64,000 nucleotides of DNA from positions 104,896 through 168,895 of the forward strand of contig CAMLRZ010000001.1 in NCBI GenBank assembly GCA_946482575.1, written 5' to 3'. This document shows positions 33,079 through 42,633 of this stretch, in pieces; within the stretch, counting starts at the first letter, position 1, and every line of letters begins with the position of its first letter. The position numbers and the translations under genes are program-made. Origin of the DNA: an uncultured Candidatus Saccharibacteria bacterium (GTDB lineage: Bacteria > Patescibacteria > Saccharimonadia > Saccharimonadales > UBA4665). The notes under the pieces were generated by a model. The model did no database searches, was not told the origin of the DNA, and saw only the letters and a program-made list of their open reading frames with translations.

Positions 33079-33441
33079 CTAGCGGGGAACGTAGCTGTAG
33101 CCCAGCGAGCCACCCAGCTGGTCGAACATGCGGTGCAGGTAGGACAGCAGCTTGTAGGCCACGTCGCCCATGTCGGCCAGCTTGATCAGTGCGTCATTGC
33201 GCAGAAAGTCGTCGGCGCTCTTGACCTCGGCGGACTTGCCCATTTCGGCCAAGCTCAGCTCGTACTGCTCGCGAGCCTCCCGCTCCAGGTCATCGGCCAG
33301 CTCCTGCGCCGTTCCGTACTCCAGCAGCTGCGCCACCGTCATGTCGTCCAGGTACAGGCGAATACCTGCAGACTGGTGCGGCGTCAAAAAGTTGACGCGC
33401 TCCAGCAAGTCGTCAACTGACGACGAGTAACCAAGGCCCAT
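33079..33441 (-). CDS. hypothetical helical protein (GC-rich unit)
   Basis: It encodes 120 residues, acidic and mostly helical (DDMTVAQLLEYGTAQELADDLEREAREQ), ending GGSLGYSYVPR. No domain is recognised. GGAGGGG precedes the ATG. The promoter contains AAATATTGTATAAT, a 14-base string found again before the GC-rich gene ending at 36114. It is the first gene of a two-gene operon with 32746-33069. Confidence 0.6.
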   Translation of the reverse strand: MGLGYSSSVDDLLERVNFLTPHQSAGIRLYLDDMTVAQLLEYGTAQELADDLEREAREQYELSLAEMGKSAEVKSADDFLRNDALIKLADMGDVAYKLLSYLHRMFDQLGGSLGYSYVPR

Positions 33442-33549
33442 TGTGGCCCCTCCAATCGTACCCTCGGGTATTTCCCACGCAAATTATACAATATTTTATG
33501 CCCTGCTACTAGTGACGCATCCATCAGTCGCATCTGATATAATGGACGC

Positions 33550-34560
33550 ATGACATATCCAGAGGCCGAAAAAATCCAGCAAATCCTAGCGACTGCCCAG
33601 CGCATCGTTATTATTCAGGCCGACAACCCTGATGGCGACAGCATGGGAAGCGCGCTGGCACTCGAGCAAATTCTGGGGGATATGGGCAAAGACCCTTACT
33701 TGTACTGTGGCAGTGGCGTGCCGAGCTACCTCACATACCTGTCGGGATGGGATCGAGTAAGCAAAGAGTTGCCGCACCAGTTTGACGCGAGTATCGTAGT
33801 GGACACGAGCGCTGGAAGTCTTTTGGAAAATCTTTCGCTCAGCGGACAACAGGGGTGGATTGCCGCTAAACCATGCGTTGTTATTGACCACCACGACGTA
33901 GAAGCAACTATTCCGTTCGCTGCAGTTATTTGCAATCATCCTGCCGTCGCAACAGGCGAGGTACTGTACGAATTGGCTCAGCAACTAGATTGGCCGCTCA
34001 ACATTGAAGCAAAAAATATGCTCACGATTGCCATCATGGCCGACAGCCTGGGGCTAACTACGCCTGCTACCAGCGCACGCAGCATTCATATTGTGGCGGA
34101 CCTTGTTGAGGGCGGCGTAAATCTGGCTGAGCTGGAAAATAAACGGCGCGACATGATGCGCAAAAGCCCGGAACTCACTCGATACAAAGGCGAGCTGTTG
34201 CAACGTATTGAATATTCAGCTGACGAACGGGTTGCCTCGGTAACCATTCCGTGGGAAGAAATTCAGCAATATAGCCCACACTACAATCCCTCAATGTTAG
34301 TCATGGAGGATATGCGCCTCACCACTCGTGCCCGCGTAGCCATTGCGTTTAAACTTTACAGTGACGGACACATCACCGCCAAAATTCGGGCAAATTACGG
34401 GTCGCCCATTGCTGGCAAATTAGCTGAACATTTTGGTGGTGGTGGCCACAGTTATTCCAGCGGTTTCAAGATGGATTTAAAAGGCCGGCCATTCAACGAA
34501 GTCAAGTCAGAGTGTACGCAGTATGCAACACAATTACTTGATGAACTTGAACAGGAATAA
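33550..34560 (+). CDS. nrnA: NrnA-like DHH phosphoesterase
   Basis: It encodes 336 residues. DHH-domain motifs are clear: NPDGDSMGSALAL, VVDTS, VIDHHDVEATIPF, and the DHHA1 signature GGGGHSYSSGF. Such enzymes degrade nanoRNA and/or pAp, or cyclic dinucleotide products, with two Mn ions. TATAAT (33538-33543) ends six bases before the ATG, a clean leaderless start. cysS starts one base after its stop. Confidence 0.88.
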   Translation: MTYPEAEKIQQILATAQRIVIIQADNPDGDSMGSALALEQILGDMGKDPYLYCGSGVPSYLTYLSGWDRVSKELPHQFDASIVVDTSAGSLLENLSLSGQQGWIAAKPCVVIDHHDVEATIPFAAVICNHPAVATGEVLYELAQQLDWPLNIEAKNMLTIAIMADSLGLTTPATSARSIHIVADLVEGGVNLAELENKRRDMMRKSPELTRYKGELLQRIEYSADERVASVTIPWEEIQQYSPHYNPSMLVMEDMRLTTRARVAIAFKLYSDGHITAKIRANYGSPIAGKLAEHFGGGGHSYSSGFKMDLKGRPFNEVKSECTQYATQLLDELEQE

Positions 34561-34561
34561 T

Positions 34562-35974
34562 ATGAAACTCTACAATACGCTTACTCGAAAACTCGAAGAC
34601 GTTGCACCACTCCAGGGCAAAGAAGTGCGCATTTACTCGTGCGGCCCCACCGTGTACGACCACGCGCACATCGGCAACCTAACAGCGTACGTTTACTCCG
34701 ACACCCTGCAACGAGTGGTTGGCATGGCCGGCCTTAGTGTGAATCGCACCATGAACTACACTGACGTTGATGATAAAACGATTCGTCGCAGTCACGAACA
34801 ATTTCCGCAGGCTGATCCAAAACTTGCCCTCAAGTTGCTAACCGACAAATATATTTCGATCTTCCTGGAAGACATGCAGCGCATCGGCAATGACGTAAAA
34901 CACGTGACATTTATTCGTGCCACCGATCCCAAAACTATGCAGGGCATGCGCGATTTAATCACAGCACTCCACGCCAAAGGCTTTGCGTACGTAGCCGACG
35001 ACGGCGTGTATTTTTCAATTGATGCCTACCGCAAAAGTGGCAAAACTTACGGGCAACTCTCCGAAATTACTACTGCCGACACCTCTGAAGCGCGTATCCA
35101 AAACGATGAGTACGACAAAGAATCGGTACACGACTTTGCGCTCTGGAAGACTCAAAAAGAGGGGGAGCCAGCCTGGGAATTTACATTGGATGGTCATGAT
35201 TTGACCGGACGACCCGGTTGGCACATTGAATGTTCTGTTATGAGTCGTCAAGCACTCGGGCAGCCGTTTGATATTCACACTGGCGGCGTTGACCATATTT
35301 TCCCGCACCACGAAAACGAAATCGCGCAGAGCACCGCACTTGAGGAAAATCCAATTATGGCAACCACGTTCGTGCACAGCGAACACATGTTGGTTGACGG
35401 CCGTAAAATGTCTAAGTCGCTGCAGAATTTTTACACATTGGCCGACATTACCGAAAAAGGCTACGACCCATTGGCGTTTCGTGTTAAAGTGCTGCAGTCG
35501 CATTACCGAAACTCAGTTAACTTTACCTGGGAGAGTCTAGAGGCCGCTCAAAACTTACTCAATAATCTGCGTGCATGGGCTGACCTGAAGCATCAAAAAA
35601 ATGCCCACAACACCAGTGATGAACTAGCCGAATCCTACGCTCGCGCTTTGCGAGCGATGCAAACAGCACTTTTTGACGATATGAATACCTCGTTGGCTTT
35701 GGGTGAACTGGCACAACTAGCCGGCGAATCCGAAACCCAGGGCGTCCATCCACAAAAAATCCAAGCCATGCTGAACATTGCCGACCAGCTTTTTGGGCTA
35801 CAACTTGGCGAACGCCCAACTATTAATGATTCACAAAAAACCATGATCGCCGATAGGCAGGCGGCGCGCGATGCCAAGGATTGGACAACATCTGACGAGC
35901 TTCGCGACCAGCTCAAAGACCAAGGCCTTACCGTCCGTGACACAGCCAACGGACCCATTTGGCAACGAATATAA
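34562..35974 (+). CDS. cysS: Cysteinyl-tRNA synthetase
   Basis: It encodes 470 residues. Class I motifs are present: CGPTVYDHAHIGNL (HIGH) and GRKMSKSLQNF (KMSKS). Zinc ligands are seen around CGPTVYD, IECSVMSRQALG and the HTGGVDHIFPHHENE segment. The DALR-type C-terminal helices are complete. It charges tRNA-Cys. The ATG is one base after the nrnA stop, so the genes are co-transcribed. Confidence 0.96.
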   Translation: MKLYNTLTRKLEDVAPLQGKEVRIYSCGPTVYDHAHIGNLTAYVYSDTLQRVVGMAGLSVNRTMNYTDVDDKTIRRSHEQFPQADPKLALKLLTDKYISIFLEDMQRIGNDVKHVTFIRATDPKTMQGMRDLITALHAKGFAYVADDGVYFSIDAYRKSGKTYGQLSEITTADTSEARIQNDEYDKESVHDFALWKTQKEGEPAWEFTLDGHDLTGRPGWHIECSVMSRQALGQPFDIHTGGVDHIFPHHENEIAQSTALEENPIMATTFVHSEHMLVDGRKMSKSLQNFYTLADITEKGYDPLAFRVKVLQSHYRNSVNFTWESLEAAQNLLNNLRAWADLKHQKNAHNTSDELAESYARALRAMQTALFDDMNTSLALGELAQLAGESETQGVHPQKIQAMLNIADQLFGLQLGERPTINDSQKTMIADRQAARDAKDWTTSDELRDQLKDQGLTVRDTANGPIWQRI

Positions 35975-36020
35975 ACACTTCGCCCGAGCACTCGTTACAC
36001 CTTGCAACCAGTAATCAGGT

Positions 36021-36106
36021 GGAGACACAAGCAGACAGCACAAATACAGAGTAGCCGGGAGACCCAGGCAGGTGACACTCTGTATCATACTGCTGCTTGT
36101 GTCTCC
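36021..36106. terminator. 86-bp inverted repeat between convergent genes
   Basis: GGAGACACAAGCAG (36021-36034) and CTGCTTGTGTCTCC (36093-36106) are perfect 14-bp arms; inside are ATACAGAG (36044-36051) and CTCTGTAT (36078-36085). It separates cysS from a minus-strand GC-rich gene and has no T tract. Confidence 0.7.
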
Positions 36107-36113
36107 AGATCGA

Positions 36114-36905
36114 TCAGATCTGGGCGGTCCATCGCTTGTAGGCGATCATGCGGTCGTGCAGACCCGGGTCCAGCGTGGCCACCACTTGCGCCATGACGTC
36201 GAGCGTGAACAGCAGGTCCTGCACCGGCGTGTTGATCTTGTCGCCTTCGCGGTGGCCTCGAGAGAACAGAGCCTCACGGGCATCCATGAAGTCAGTCGAC
36301 CACAGCTGACGAGTGGGGTAGGTGATGCCGCTGGGATCACCAGCCAGTTCGCTCAGGCTGTAGCCAGACTCGGCCAGTAGCTGAGCGGCGGGGCTGGCGG
36401 TGCTGGATTCGCCGCACTCGGCTTGACCAGGCGTGTACTTTTCGATCTGACGGAGCCAGAAGCCATCCCGCAGCAGCAGCGTGTGCAGCGGCAGGAGAAG
36501 CGGCGCCACGCTCAGTTCGATGTACTCGAGGGCACAGGAGTTGGCGTCGTAGTACCGAGTGTGATCGTGGATGCAGGACGGCAGCAGGCCGAACAGCTCA
36601 GCGACCCACGTCTCTTGAACCCGGCCACTCGGCCGTTGGGCGGCCGGCAGTGCCTGCACTAGCTGCTTGAACAGCGCGCACATGGTGGGGTTGAAGTAGT
36701 GTGGGTCGAGCTCAAGGCCCGCGATGAATCGCACATCGGCCGAAGTCAGTGCGCCAGTCAGCCACGACGGCCGCACGGAATAACTCCGCGAGCCATTGCG
36801 ACCCATGGGCACGCCCCAGTTCGTACCAGGCTCGATAGTTGCACTGGCTCCATGAGCCATGGATGCAAGCGTCTGTGTCGGCTCCCAGAAGGGCTTGTTG
36901 GTCAC
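36114..36905 (-). CDS. hypothetical protein (GC-rich unit)
   Basis: It encodes about 263 residues from a GTG at 36905; an upstream in-frame ATG at 36974 overlaps the promoter. It is soluble, without a signal peptide. Pieces such as VRFIAGLELDPHYFNPTMCALFKQL and LYLPLHTLLL-like helices are seen but no family is recognised. The upstream region has AAATATTGTATAAT and then a CGAGAT/ATCTCG hairpin in the leader. Codons are G/C-ending and the stop is TGA. Confidence 0.6.
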   Translation of the reverse strand: MTNKPFWEPTQTLASMAHGASATIEPGTNWGVPMGRNGSRSYSVRPSWLTGALTSADVRFIAGLELDPHYFNPTMCALFKQLVQALPAAQRPSGRVQETWVAELFGLLPSCIHDHTRYYDANSCALEYIELSVAPLLLPLHTLLLRDGFWLRQIEKYTPGQAECGESSTASPAAQLLAESGYSLSELAGDPSGITYPTRQLWSTDFMDAREALFSRGHREGDKINTPVQDLLFTLDVMAQVVATLDPGLHDRMIAYKRWTAQI

Positions 36906-36991
36906 GGGGACCTCACTTTGGTGTGTGTCTGCTTGTTGAGGTGCGAGATAAATCTCGTGCGCAGTATTATACAATATTTATTGTTTTAAGT

Positions 36992-38140
36992 CTAGGCAGA
37001 CTCGACGCCAGCGCCGCCCTTGTGAGTCAGCTGACGCTCCTCGCGGGCATTGATAATGTTACGATTACGCATGTAATCAAGCGCCAAAATACGTACACAA
37101 CCGGCCACAGGAATGGCAACCAAACCGCCAAACAGACCGCCAAAGTTTACACCAATCACAACCGAGGCAAACACCAGCAGAGGTGACATATTGGTGGAAT
37201 TAGCCTGGATACGAGGTTGAATAATGTAATTCTCGATCTGTTGGTACAAGATGTAGTAGGCAAGTATTGCAATAGCTGAAACCGGTGAATGGAACAGCGC
37301 CACCAGCGTGACGATAATAGCGCCAATGGTGTGGCCAACCATAGGGATCAAACCACAAACAAACACCACAACTACCAGCGCCGCAGGATAACTCACATGC
37401 AGAATAATAAGAGCCGGTAGCAGCATAAGCGCCGCAATGAACGCCAGCGTAACCTGACCGTTAACGTAGCCCTTAACGACGTTGTACATATCGGTAGCAA
37501 TTTGGTTCACGCGCTTGCGATCGCCCGGATGCACAAATCGCTCAAAGAGCTTCATCCACCGCGGTCCCTCTACAAGCATCATAAAGGTTAGCGCCAAAAT
37601 AGTTAGTACCGAGAATAAACTACTGCCCACTTTGCCCAAGGTAGTTACTGCTGCTGGCGTGGCGTTTTTGACGCGGTCGGAAAGCTGGTTAGAAAAGTCA
37701 TCAATCTGTTTTTGCAGGTGTAGTTTGTCGACCCATTTGCCGATGGTACTATCTTTGTCACGGGTCTGGTCAAGTAGCTGTGGTGCAGCATTAATAAAGT
37801 TTGAGGTTTGGCGAACCAGTGGCGGCACAATACTAGTCAGGAAGGCTGCGAGCAGGGCAATAACCAAGAAGAACGAAACCGCCGTACCAATAACACGGCT
37901 ACCCTTGCGCTTACCTGGAATGCGATTGGCCAGCCAGCGAACAGGCGCGTTCAAAGCCAAGGCCAAGAAAAAGGAAGTAAACAGAAGTACTAGGGCGTGT
38001 GAAGCTTGTCGCAGCGCCATCAAAAAGACCAGCCATAGCGCAACCATCACCAGTAGCTTTATCACCGTACGGTTACTGATAGTTACTTCTACTTTTCGAC
38101 TATTGCGATCTTTGCCAAAGCCTAACATATCTACTCCCAT
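36992..38140 (-). CDS. AI-2E/PerM family membrane protein
   Basis: It encodes 382 residues with about seven to eight spans. The family shape is clear: two pairs of N-terminal spans, a soluble segment with DKDSTIGKWVDKLHLQKQID, then the C-terminal pore-like half (GLIPMVGHTIGAIIVTLVAL, YYILYQQIENYIIQP). Members export small molecules or ions (AI-2, Na+/H+). The ATG at 38140 follows AGGTGATA next to the stop of the upstream glycosyltransferase, so it is in that operon. Confidence 0.85.
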   Translation of the reverse strand: MGVDMLGFGKDRNSRKVEVTISNRTVIKLLVMVALWLVFLMALRQASHALVLLFTSFFLALALNAPVRWLANRIPGKRKGSRVIGTAVSFFLVIALLAAFLTSIVPPLVRQTSNFINAAPQLLDQTRDKDSTIGKWVDKLHLQKQIDDFSNQLSDRVKNATPAAVTTLGKVGSSLFSVLTILALTFMMLVEGPRWMKLFERFVHPGDRKRVNQIATDMYNVVKGYVNGQVTLAFIAALMLLPALIILHVSYPAALVVVVFVCGLIPMVGHTIGAIIVTLVALFHSPVSAIAILAYYILYQQIENYIIQPRIQANSTNMSPLLVFASVVIGVNFGGLFGGLVAIPVAGCVRILALDYMRNRNIINAREERQLTHKGGAGVESA

Positions 38141-38146
38141 TATCAC

Positions 38147-39334
38147 CTACTGCGCGCGCTTATGCAACGCCGCTTTATATTCTTCTACAATAGCCTTACC
38201 TACTACCGCAACATCGTAATGACGGACATCCGAGAGCTGCCAACGATGTGCCTTATGGCGCAAGCCAGGGTCACGTAATAAACCAGCCAGCATAGCAGAT
38301 AATTCTTCGGTATTACGAGGGTTGAACAAGGTTTCAGGGTGCGCATGCAGCACACTGGCGTAGCCTGGATTGTTACCGCCGAGCACAGCACCGCGGCTGG
38401 CGGCCATAGCCTCCAGCAGAACAATACCAAAGCTTTCGCCTCCCGTACTCGGAAACACTGCAATGTCGGCAGAAGCCAGATAACGCGGCTTGTCTTCTTC
38501 GGTTACAAAACCAACAAACTCCACCATGTGCTCAATTCGATGGGCCATCGCATATTTACGCAAGGCAGCTTCTTGTGGACCTTTGCCGCAGATAATCACC
38601 TTAAACTGCTTGTCCACCATATTTTCGGCCTTTAGGCGAGCGATTGCTTTTAGCAGATACAGGCAGCCCTTGCGTTCTACTAGTCGCCCCAAAAATAAGA
38701 CGGTTAGATCATTTTTATACTGCGGAAACGGCACGGCTCGGGTATATGGAGCTAGGTCAACAGTGTTGGGAATAATGTGCGATTTAATGCGGAAGGTTTG
38801 TTCGGCAAAAATCTGGGCAACGGACGATACACTCATGACTGTATCAAATCGGCGCAAGGCGCCACGCGTCATCACGCGCAATAGTCGATTGGCAATGTGC
38901 ACCAGCCGCGAATGAGGTGCAATATGGAACGTGCCAATCACAGCCGTGCGATCCGGTGCAGCACGCACAACCCGGCCGGCCAAAAACGGACTAAATGGCA
39001 GCTGCACATGCAAAACATCAAAATCTTCGCGACGCAGGAGCTCGCTAATGCGTTTGGACGAAGCGGGCAGGGGCATCGACATACGGTTTTTGTTGAACCG
39101 CACTTTTACGTTACGGCTCAGGCTATGCACGTTTTTCATATCGGTTCGGTGTGTCTGGCCCACCAGATAATGCACATCGTGACCTTGCGCCTTAAGCCAG
39201 GTGCCAAGCGTTAAGATATATTGCTGAACGCCATCGGGCGTATCCAGCGAATCGTCCAGGACGAAGCCGATTTTAAGCGACGTCGAGTTGTTGCTGCGTG
39301 TGTTGCTCGAGCGCACTGCGATATACCTCTTCAT
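38147..39334 (-). CDS. GT4 family glycosyltransferase
   Basis: It encodes about 395 residues. It has the GT-B fold: KIGFVLDDSLDTPDGVQQYILTL at the N-terminus and VLFLGRLVERKGCLYLLKA plus FPSTGGESFGIVLLEAMAA (E-x7-E) at the C-terminus. The start is uncertain; the ATG at 39334 overlaps the preceding gene by 62 bases. It is related to the next gene upstream and probably acts after it in making a glycolipid such as a phosphatidylinositol-mannoside-type lipid. Confidence 0.85.
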   Translation of the reverse strand: MKRYIAVRSSNTRSNNSTSLKIGFVLDDSLDTPDGVQQYILTLGTWLKAQGHDVHYLVGQTHRTDMKNVHSLSRNVKVRFNKNRMSMPLPASSKRISELLRREDFDVLHVQLPFSPFLAGRVVRAAPDRTAVIGTFHIAPHSRLVHIANRLLRVMTRGALRRFDTVMSVSSVAQIFAEQTFRIKSHIIPNTVDLAPYTRAVPFPQYKNDLTVLFLGRLVERKGCLYLLKAIARLKAENMVDKQFKVIICGKGPQEAALRKYAMAHRIEHMVEFVGFVTEEDKPRYLASADIAVFPSTGGESFGIVLLEAMAASRGAVLGGNNPGYASVLHAHPETLFNPRNTEELSAMLAGLLRDPGLRHKAHRWQLSDVRHYDVAVVGKAIVEEYKAALHKRAQ

Positions 39335-40421
39335 ATTGTGAAACAACGTTTGGATACGAGTACTGTGTAATTTGTTCGGCGGACCATTCGCGCCACAGCT
39401 TGCGCAGTTCAACTTCGTTTAGCAGCAAATGCATGCGATGGGCAAATTCTTTGGTGTCTTTAGGGTCGATCAGCGAAATGCTACCCAAGCCCTGCATCAC
39501 GCTGGCGTAGCCTGGATTGTTACCGGCAACAGTGACCAAGCCACTCGCCATAGCCTCGAGCAACACCACGCCAAAACTTTCGCCATACAAAGCAGGGGAG
39601 CAGAACAAATCAGCAGTGCGCAGGTATTTTTGCTTTTCTTTTTCAGTCAAAAAGCCGGTAAATGTTACGTTCCTGAGCCCCAAATCGTCCACTAACATTT
39701 GTAGTTTTTCGCGATCAGGACCATCGCTGGCAATAATAAGGGTAGTATTTGGATCTTTTTCTTGCAGTTCAGCAAAGGCGCGGATCAGGTACTTAACACC
39801 TTTGCGGCCCTCCAGGCGGCCAATGTAAAAAATCGTCTTGTGCTTGCGGCGGTCACTCCGACGAGCGGGAACTTTGTAATTCTCTAGATTAATGCCGTTC
39901 GGGATGATTGCCACCGGCTGATCAGTAAGACTGCAAACGTATTCTGCGGCAGCGTCCGAAACAGCGGTAAATTCATGAATGTATTTCAGGAGAGACTTGG
40001 TATACGGCGTTACTACTTTGGCCAGTGTGCGGCTCATCATGGTTTCTGGCAATTTGGCATGGAACGTAGCCACGTTAATAGTGTTGGACCGAGTAAGAAT
40101 TTGGCGCGACAGCATGGGAACCCAGGGTTCATGGAAGTGCAAAATATCAAACTTGTGCTCTTCTAGCATTCGATCAATATCGTCGTTCAAGCCAGCGGAA
40201 ACCTGCACGGTCGTGTGAAGCGGAGAATTAAAATCGGTAGCGGTGCCTACAAAAATAACCGATTTGTGCTTGGCAGTGGTAAGGTCGTAATCCCGTGGTT
40301 GCGGGGTAATGATGTACGCCTCATGCCCCCTGGAGGCAAGCTCCTTTTGCATTGCGAAGACGATTTCTTGTACGCCGCCACCCTTTGCAATGTTGTACGG
40401 GCAAACTAGTCCGATTTTCAT
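39273..40421 (-). CDS. GT4 family glycosyltransferase
   Basis: It encodes 382 residues. The N-terminal KIGLVCPYNIAKGGGVQEIVFAMQKEL (glycine loop), middle FHEPWVPMLSRQIL and C-terminal FYIGRLEGRKGVKYLIRAF and SPALYGESFGVVLLEAMASG are typical of PimA/PimB-like enzymes. It likely glycosylates a membrane lipid from a nucleotide sugar. It is followed by a second GT4 and a PerM-like protein in one operon. Confidence 0.87.
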   Translation of the reverse strand: MKIGLVCPYNIAKGGGVQEIVFAMQKELASRGHEAYIITPQPRDYDLTTAKHKSVIFVGTATDFNSPLHTTVQVSAGLNDDIDRMLEEHKFDILHFHEPWVPMLSRQILTRSNTINVATFHAKLPETMMSRTLAKVVTPYTKSLLKYIHEFTAVSDAAAEYVCSLTDQPVAIIPNGINLENYKVPARRSDRRKHKTIFYIGRLEGRKGVKYLIRAFAELQEKDPNTTLIIASDGPDREKLQMLVDDLGLRNVTFTGFLTEKEKQKYLRTADLFCSPALYGESFGVVLLEAMASGLVTVAGNNPGYASVMQGLGSISLIDPKDTKEFAHRMHLLLNEVELRKLWREWSAEQITQYSYPNVVSQYEEVYRSALEQHTQQQLDVA

Positions 40422-40448
40422 AATTAGGTCCAGTATACCACGTTTTGA

Positions 40449-41381
40449 CTATTTGCCAGAGCGAGCCAGCTCGCGTCGCAATTTGGCAGGCACAAACGGA
40501 GCAGCGTCTTTAGCCGAGGCAATAACAGTGGGCGCGTGCTTGGTCATGTTGATGGTCATGCCATAAAAATCGTTAAAAATGACCCGCATATGCTGCTCGA
40601 CAACGGTGTTATCAAAGAAGTGGTCGTTTTGCACGGCGACGTGCCAGACGGGTAAATCAATCTGGGATTTACAATTGTCAAACGTCAGGAACTGCGTGGT
40701 GGTGAACATATACGTACGGACGTCATTGTTGCGCCATAAGCCAACTTCAACTTCCAGCATAAGCTCGCGCTCTTCAGCGGACATGCCCGCAAATTTGTTT
40801 TTGGCATTGTGTGTCTTGCCGTAGACCGCACGAATCAGAGCTGGCTGCAGAACGACGCCATGGAAAAACTTAGACAAAAGCGGTGTGGCAAACAGCTTGG
40901 TAGCGACTCGGTAACTCCAGTAGCGGGTCTTGCTAAAAATAAAGTCGTCCTTGTGCGCAAACCCAACTAGGCTAACCATAAGGTCAACTTTTTTGACCAT
41001 TTCAGGAAAGCGCTGCAGCATACGCGTAGCGATGACAAAACCAAATGACATACCTACAATTGTCACGCGCCGACGCTTGTAACGCATCTTTACAAAAGCT
41101 GCCATGTAATCGGCCAGATTGTCGATAGTAGGACGCTCGTTAATTTTGTAAAAGCTTTCCATGCCGCCAAAACCCGGCAGGTCGGGCATGGTTACGGCAC
41201 CGTACTTATTCAGAACCTGCGCCAAACCAAACCAGCGCTCCAAGCTAGAGTGGTGCCCATAAATAAGTAAAATTTCGCGGTTATGACCCTTAGGGGCAGG
41301 CATGTGCAACATGCGTCCCTGCAAGCCATTCATGTTTAGCGGTTCAATGTAGTCCGATGGATTCGGTGGTGTTTTTGCCAT
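40449..41381 (-). CDS. alpha/beta hydrolase
   Basis: It encodes 310 residues. IYGHHSSLERWFG (oxyanion loop), PDLPGFGGMESF and the nucleophile elbow VGMSFGFVIATRM are clear; AVQNDHFFDN supplies a likely Asp. No signal peptide is present. The last residues are basic. It lies 27 bases before the GT4 operon on the same strand, so it may act on acyl chains of the same glycolipid. Substrate unknown. Confidence 0.78.
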   Translation of the reverse strand: MAKTPPNPSDYIEPLNMNGLQGRMLHMPAPKGHNREILLIYGHHSSLERWFGLAQVLNKYGAVTMPDLPGFGGMESFYKINERPTIDNLADYMAAFVKMRYKRRRVTIVGMSFGFVIATRMLQRFPEMVKKVDLMVSLVGFAHKDDFIFSKTRYWSYRVATKLFATPLLSKFFHGVVLQPALIRAVYGKTHNAKNKFAGMSAEERELMLEVEVGLWRNNDVRTYMFTTTQFLTFDNCKSQIDLPVWHVAVQNDHFFDNTVVEQHMRVIFNDFYGMTINMTKHAPTVIASAKDAAPFVPAKLRRELARSGK

Positions 41382-41476
41382 TTGTTAGTAACCCTTCGTC
41401 TCCCACCCGAGACGTTGTTTATTTAAAATTGCGATTCTTTTTACATTGTACCAGCGAACAGCCTACAATACATAGT

Positions 41477-42253
41477 ATGAAAACGAAACAAATACCACTC
41501 ATTCTTCTATTTCTGCTGATCTTGGGAGGTGGCATTTTTTGGTTCGCCAATAAAGATGCTACGGCACCCAGCGGGGCTCCCAACACCAAAACCTCTTCGT
41601 CATCCGATACTCCAGCGTCTAAAACGCCTAGCTTCAACAAAAATCAGTACTCATTGAGTGATCCAGCCAGTATCTGGGTAGTCGCCAACAAGCAGCGACC
41701 TCTGCAGCCCAAAACATATACGCCAACTGATTTAGTCGTGCCGAATATTCCTTTGGCGGCATCAACCAGCATGGAAAAGCAGGTGCGACAAGTAACGGCA
41801 ACTGCTTTAGAAAAAATGATCAACGACGCTAAGCAGGCCGGTGCCCAACTGAACTTGCAGAGTGGCTACCGCTCGTATTCATTCCAAGTTAGCCTATACA
41901 ACCGCTACGTCAAGGAGCAGGGACAATCAGTGGCTGACATGCAGAGTGCCCGCCCAGGCTACAGCGAGCACCAAACAGGTTTTGCTGCCGATCTCGGCAG
42001 TGTGCCGCATCCAGAATGCGACGTTGAAGAATGCTTTGGCGGCACGGCCGAAGGTGAGTGGCTCGCCGCCAATGCTTACAAATATGGCTTTATTATTCGC
42101 TACCCTCAAAATATGCAAAGTGTTACCGGCTACATTTACGAGCCCTGGCACATTCGGTATGTGGGCGTTGATTTAGCAACCGAAATGCACAACCAAAACG
42201 TACAGACCTTAGAACAATTCTTTGGCCTGGCCAACGCACCCGACTACAACTAA
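41477..42253 (+). CDS. D-Ala-D-Ala carboxypeptidase (VanY/M15)
   Basis: It encodes 258 residues. A membrane anchor/signal (IPLILLFLLILGGGIFWF) and a Ser/Thr linker lead to the M15B domain: LQSGYRSYSFQVSLYNRYV, RPGYSEHQTGFAADLGS (zinc His and Asp) and EPWHIRYVG (zinc His). It trims peptidoglycan stem peptides outside the membrane. TACAAT ends seven bases before the ATG (leaderless). Its end overlaps the cyoD stop by four bases, tail to tail. Confidence 0.9.
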   Translation: MKTKQIPLILLFLLILGGGIFWFANKDATAPSGAPNTKTSSSSDTPASKTPSFNKNQYSLSDPASIWVVANKQRPLQPKTYTPTDLVVPNIPLAASTSMEKQVRQVTATALEKMINDAKQAGAQLNLQSGYRSYSFQVSLYNRYVKEQGQSVADMQSARPGYSEHQTGFAADLGSVPHPECDVEECFGGTAEGEWLAANAYKYGFIIRYPQNMQSVTGYIYEPWHIRYVGVDLATEMHNQNVQTLEQFFGLANAPDYN

Positions 42254-42633
42254 AGGCTGTCTTGATCTTTTAGGTATTCGTTTACATCTTTGGGATGATG
42301 CATCATGTTGTAGTCCAGATTGCTCATGATCCATAGCGATCCAATTACCAGAATGAGCACGATCAACGTGGCAAATCCCATAATTCCTAGGTTCCAGCGT
42401 TGACCTTTACGACCCACATGCAAGAAGAATACGAGCTGCACAACAAGCTGCACGATTGCTAAGGCAAAGATCCAGCCAATAAGCGCTTCGCGCGTCAAAC
42501 CCAACGGCGTGTTGTTTGCATGACCATCCACTAGCACATATACAATCAGCGTTAGGAAAATCGACAGTACAAAACCCGTAACGTACGTTCGGAGCAGTGC
42601 GTTTTTGGGCTCGGCGTCATAAGCAGGCTTCAT
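42250..42633 (-). CDS. cyoD: Cytochrome bo3 quinol oxidase subunit IV
   Basis: It encodes 127 residues with three membrane spans (about 18-36, 47-70, 81-104). VQLVVQLVFFLHVG is characteristic of CyoD/COX4 prokaryotic subunits. It aids assembly of the CuB site. The start codon overlaps the cyoC stop by one base; it is the last gene of the operon. Confidence 0.9.
   Translation of the reverse strand: MKPAYDAEPKNALLRTYVTGFVLSIFLTLIVYVLVDGHANNTPLGLTREALIGWIFALAIVQLVVQLVFFLHVGRKGQRWNLGIMGFATLIVLILVIGSLWIMSNLDYNMMHHPKDVNEYLKDQDSL

Noticed and set aside
36021..36106. Integron attC site, since single GC-rich genes end in long hairpins
   Set aside because: The hairpins lack GTTRRRY/RYYYAAC boxes, the genes carry their own promoters and lie in mixed orientation and scattered, and no integrase is seen.
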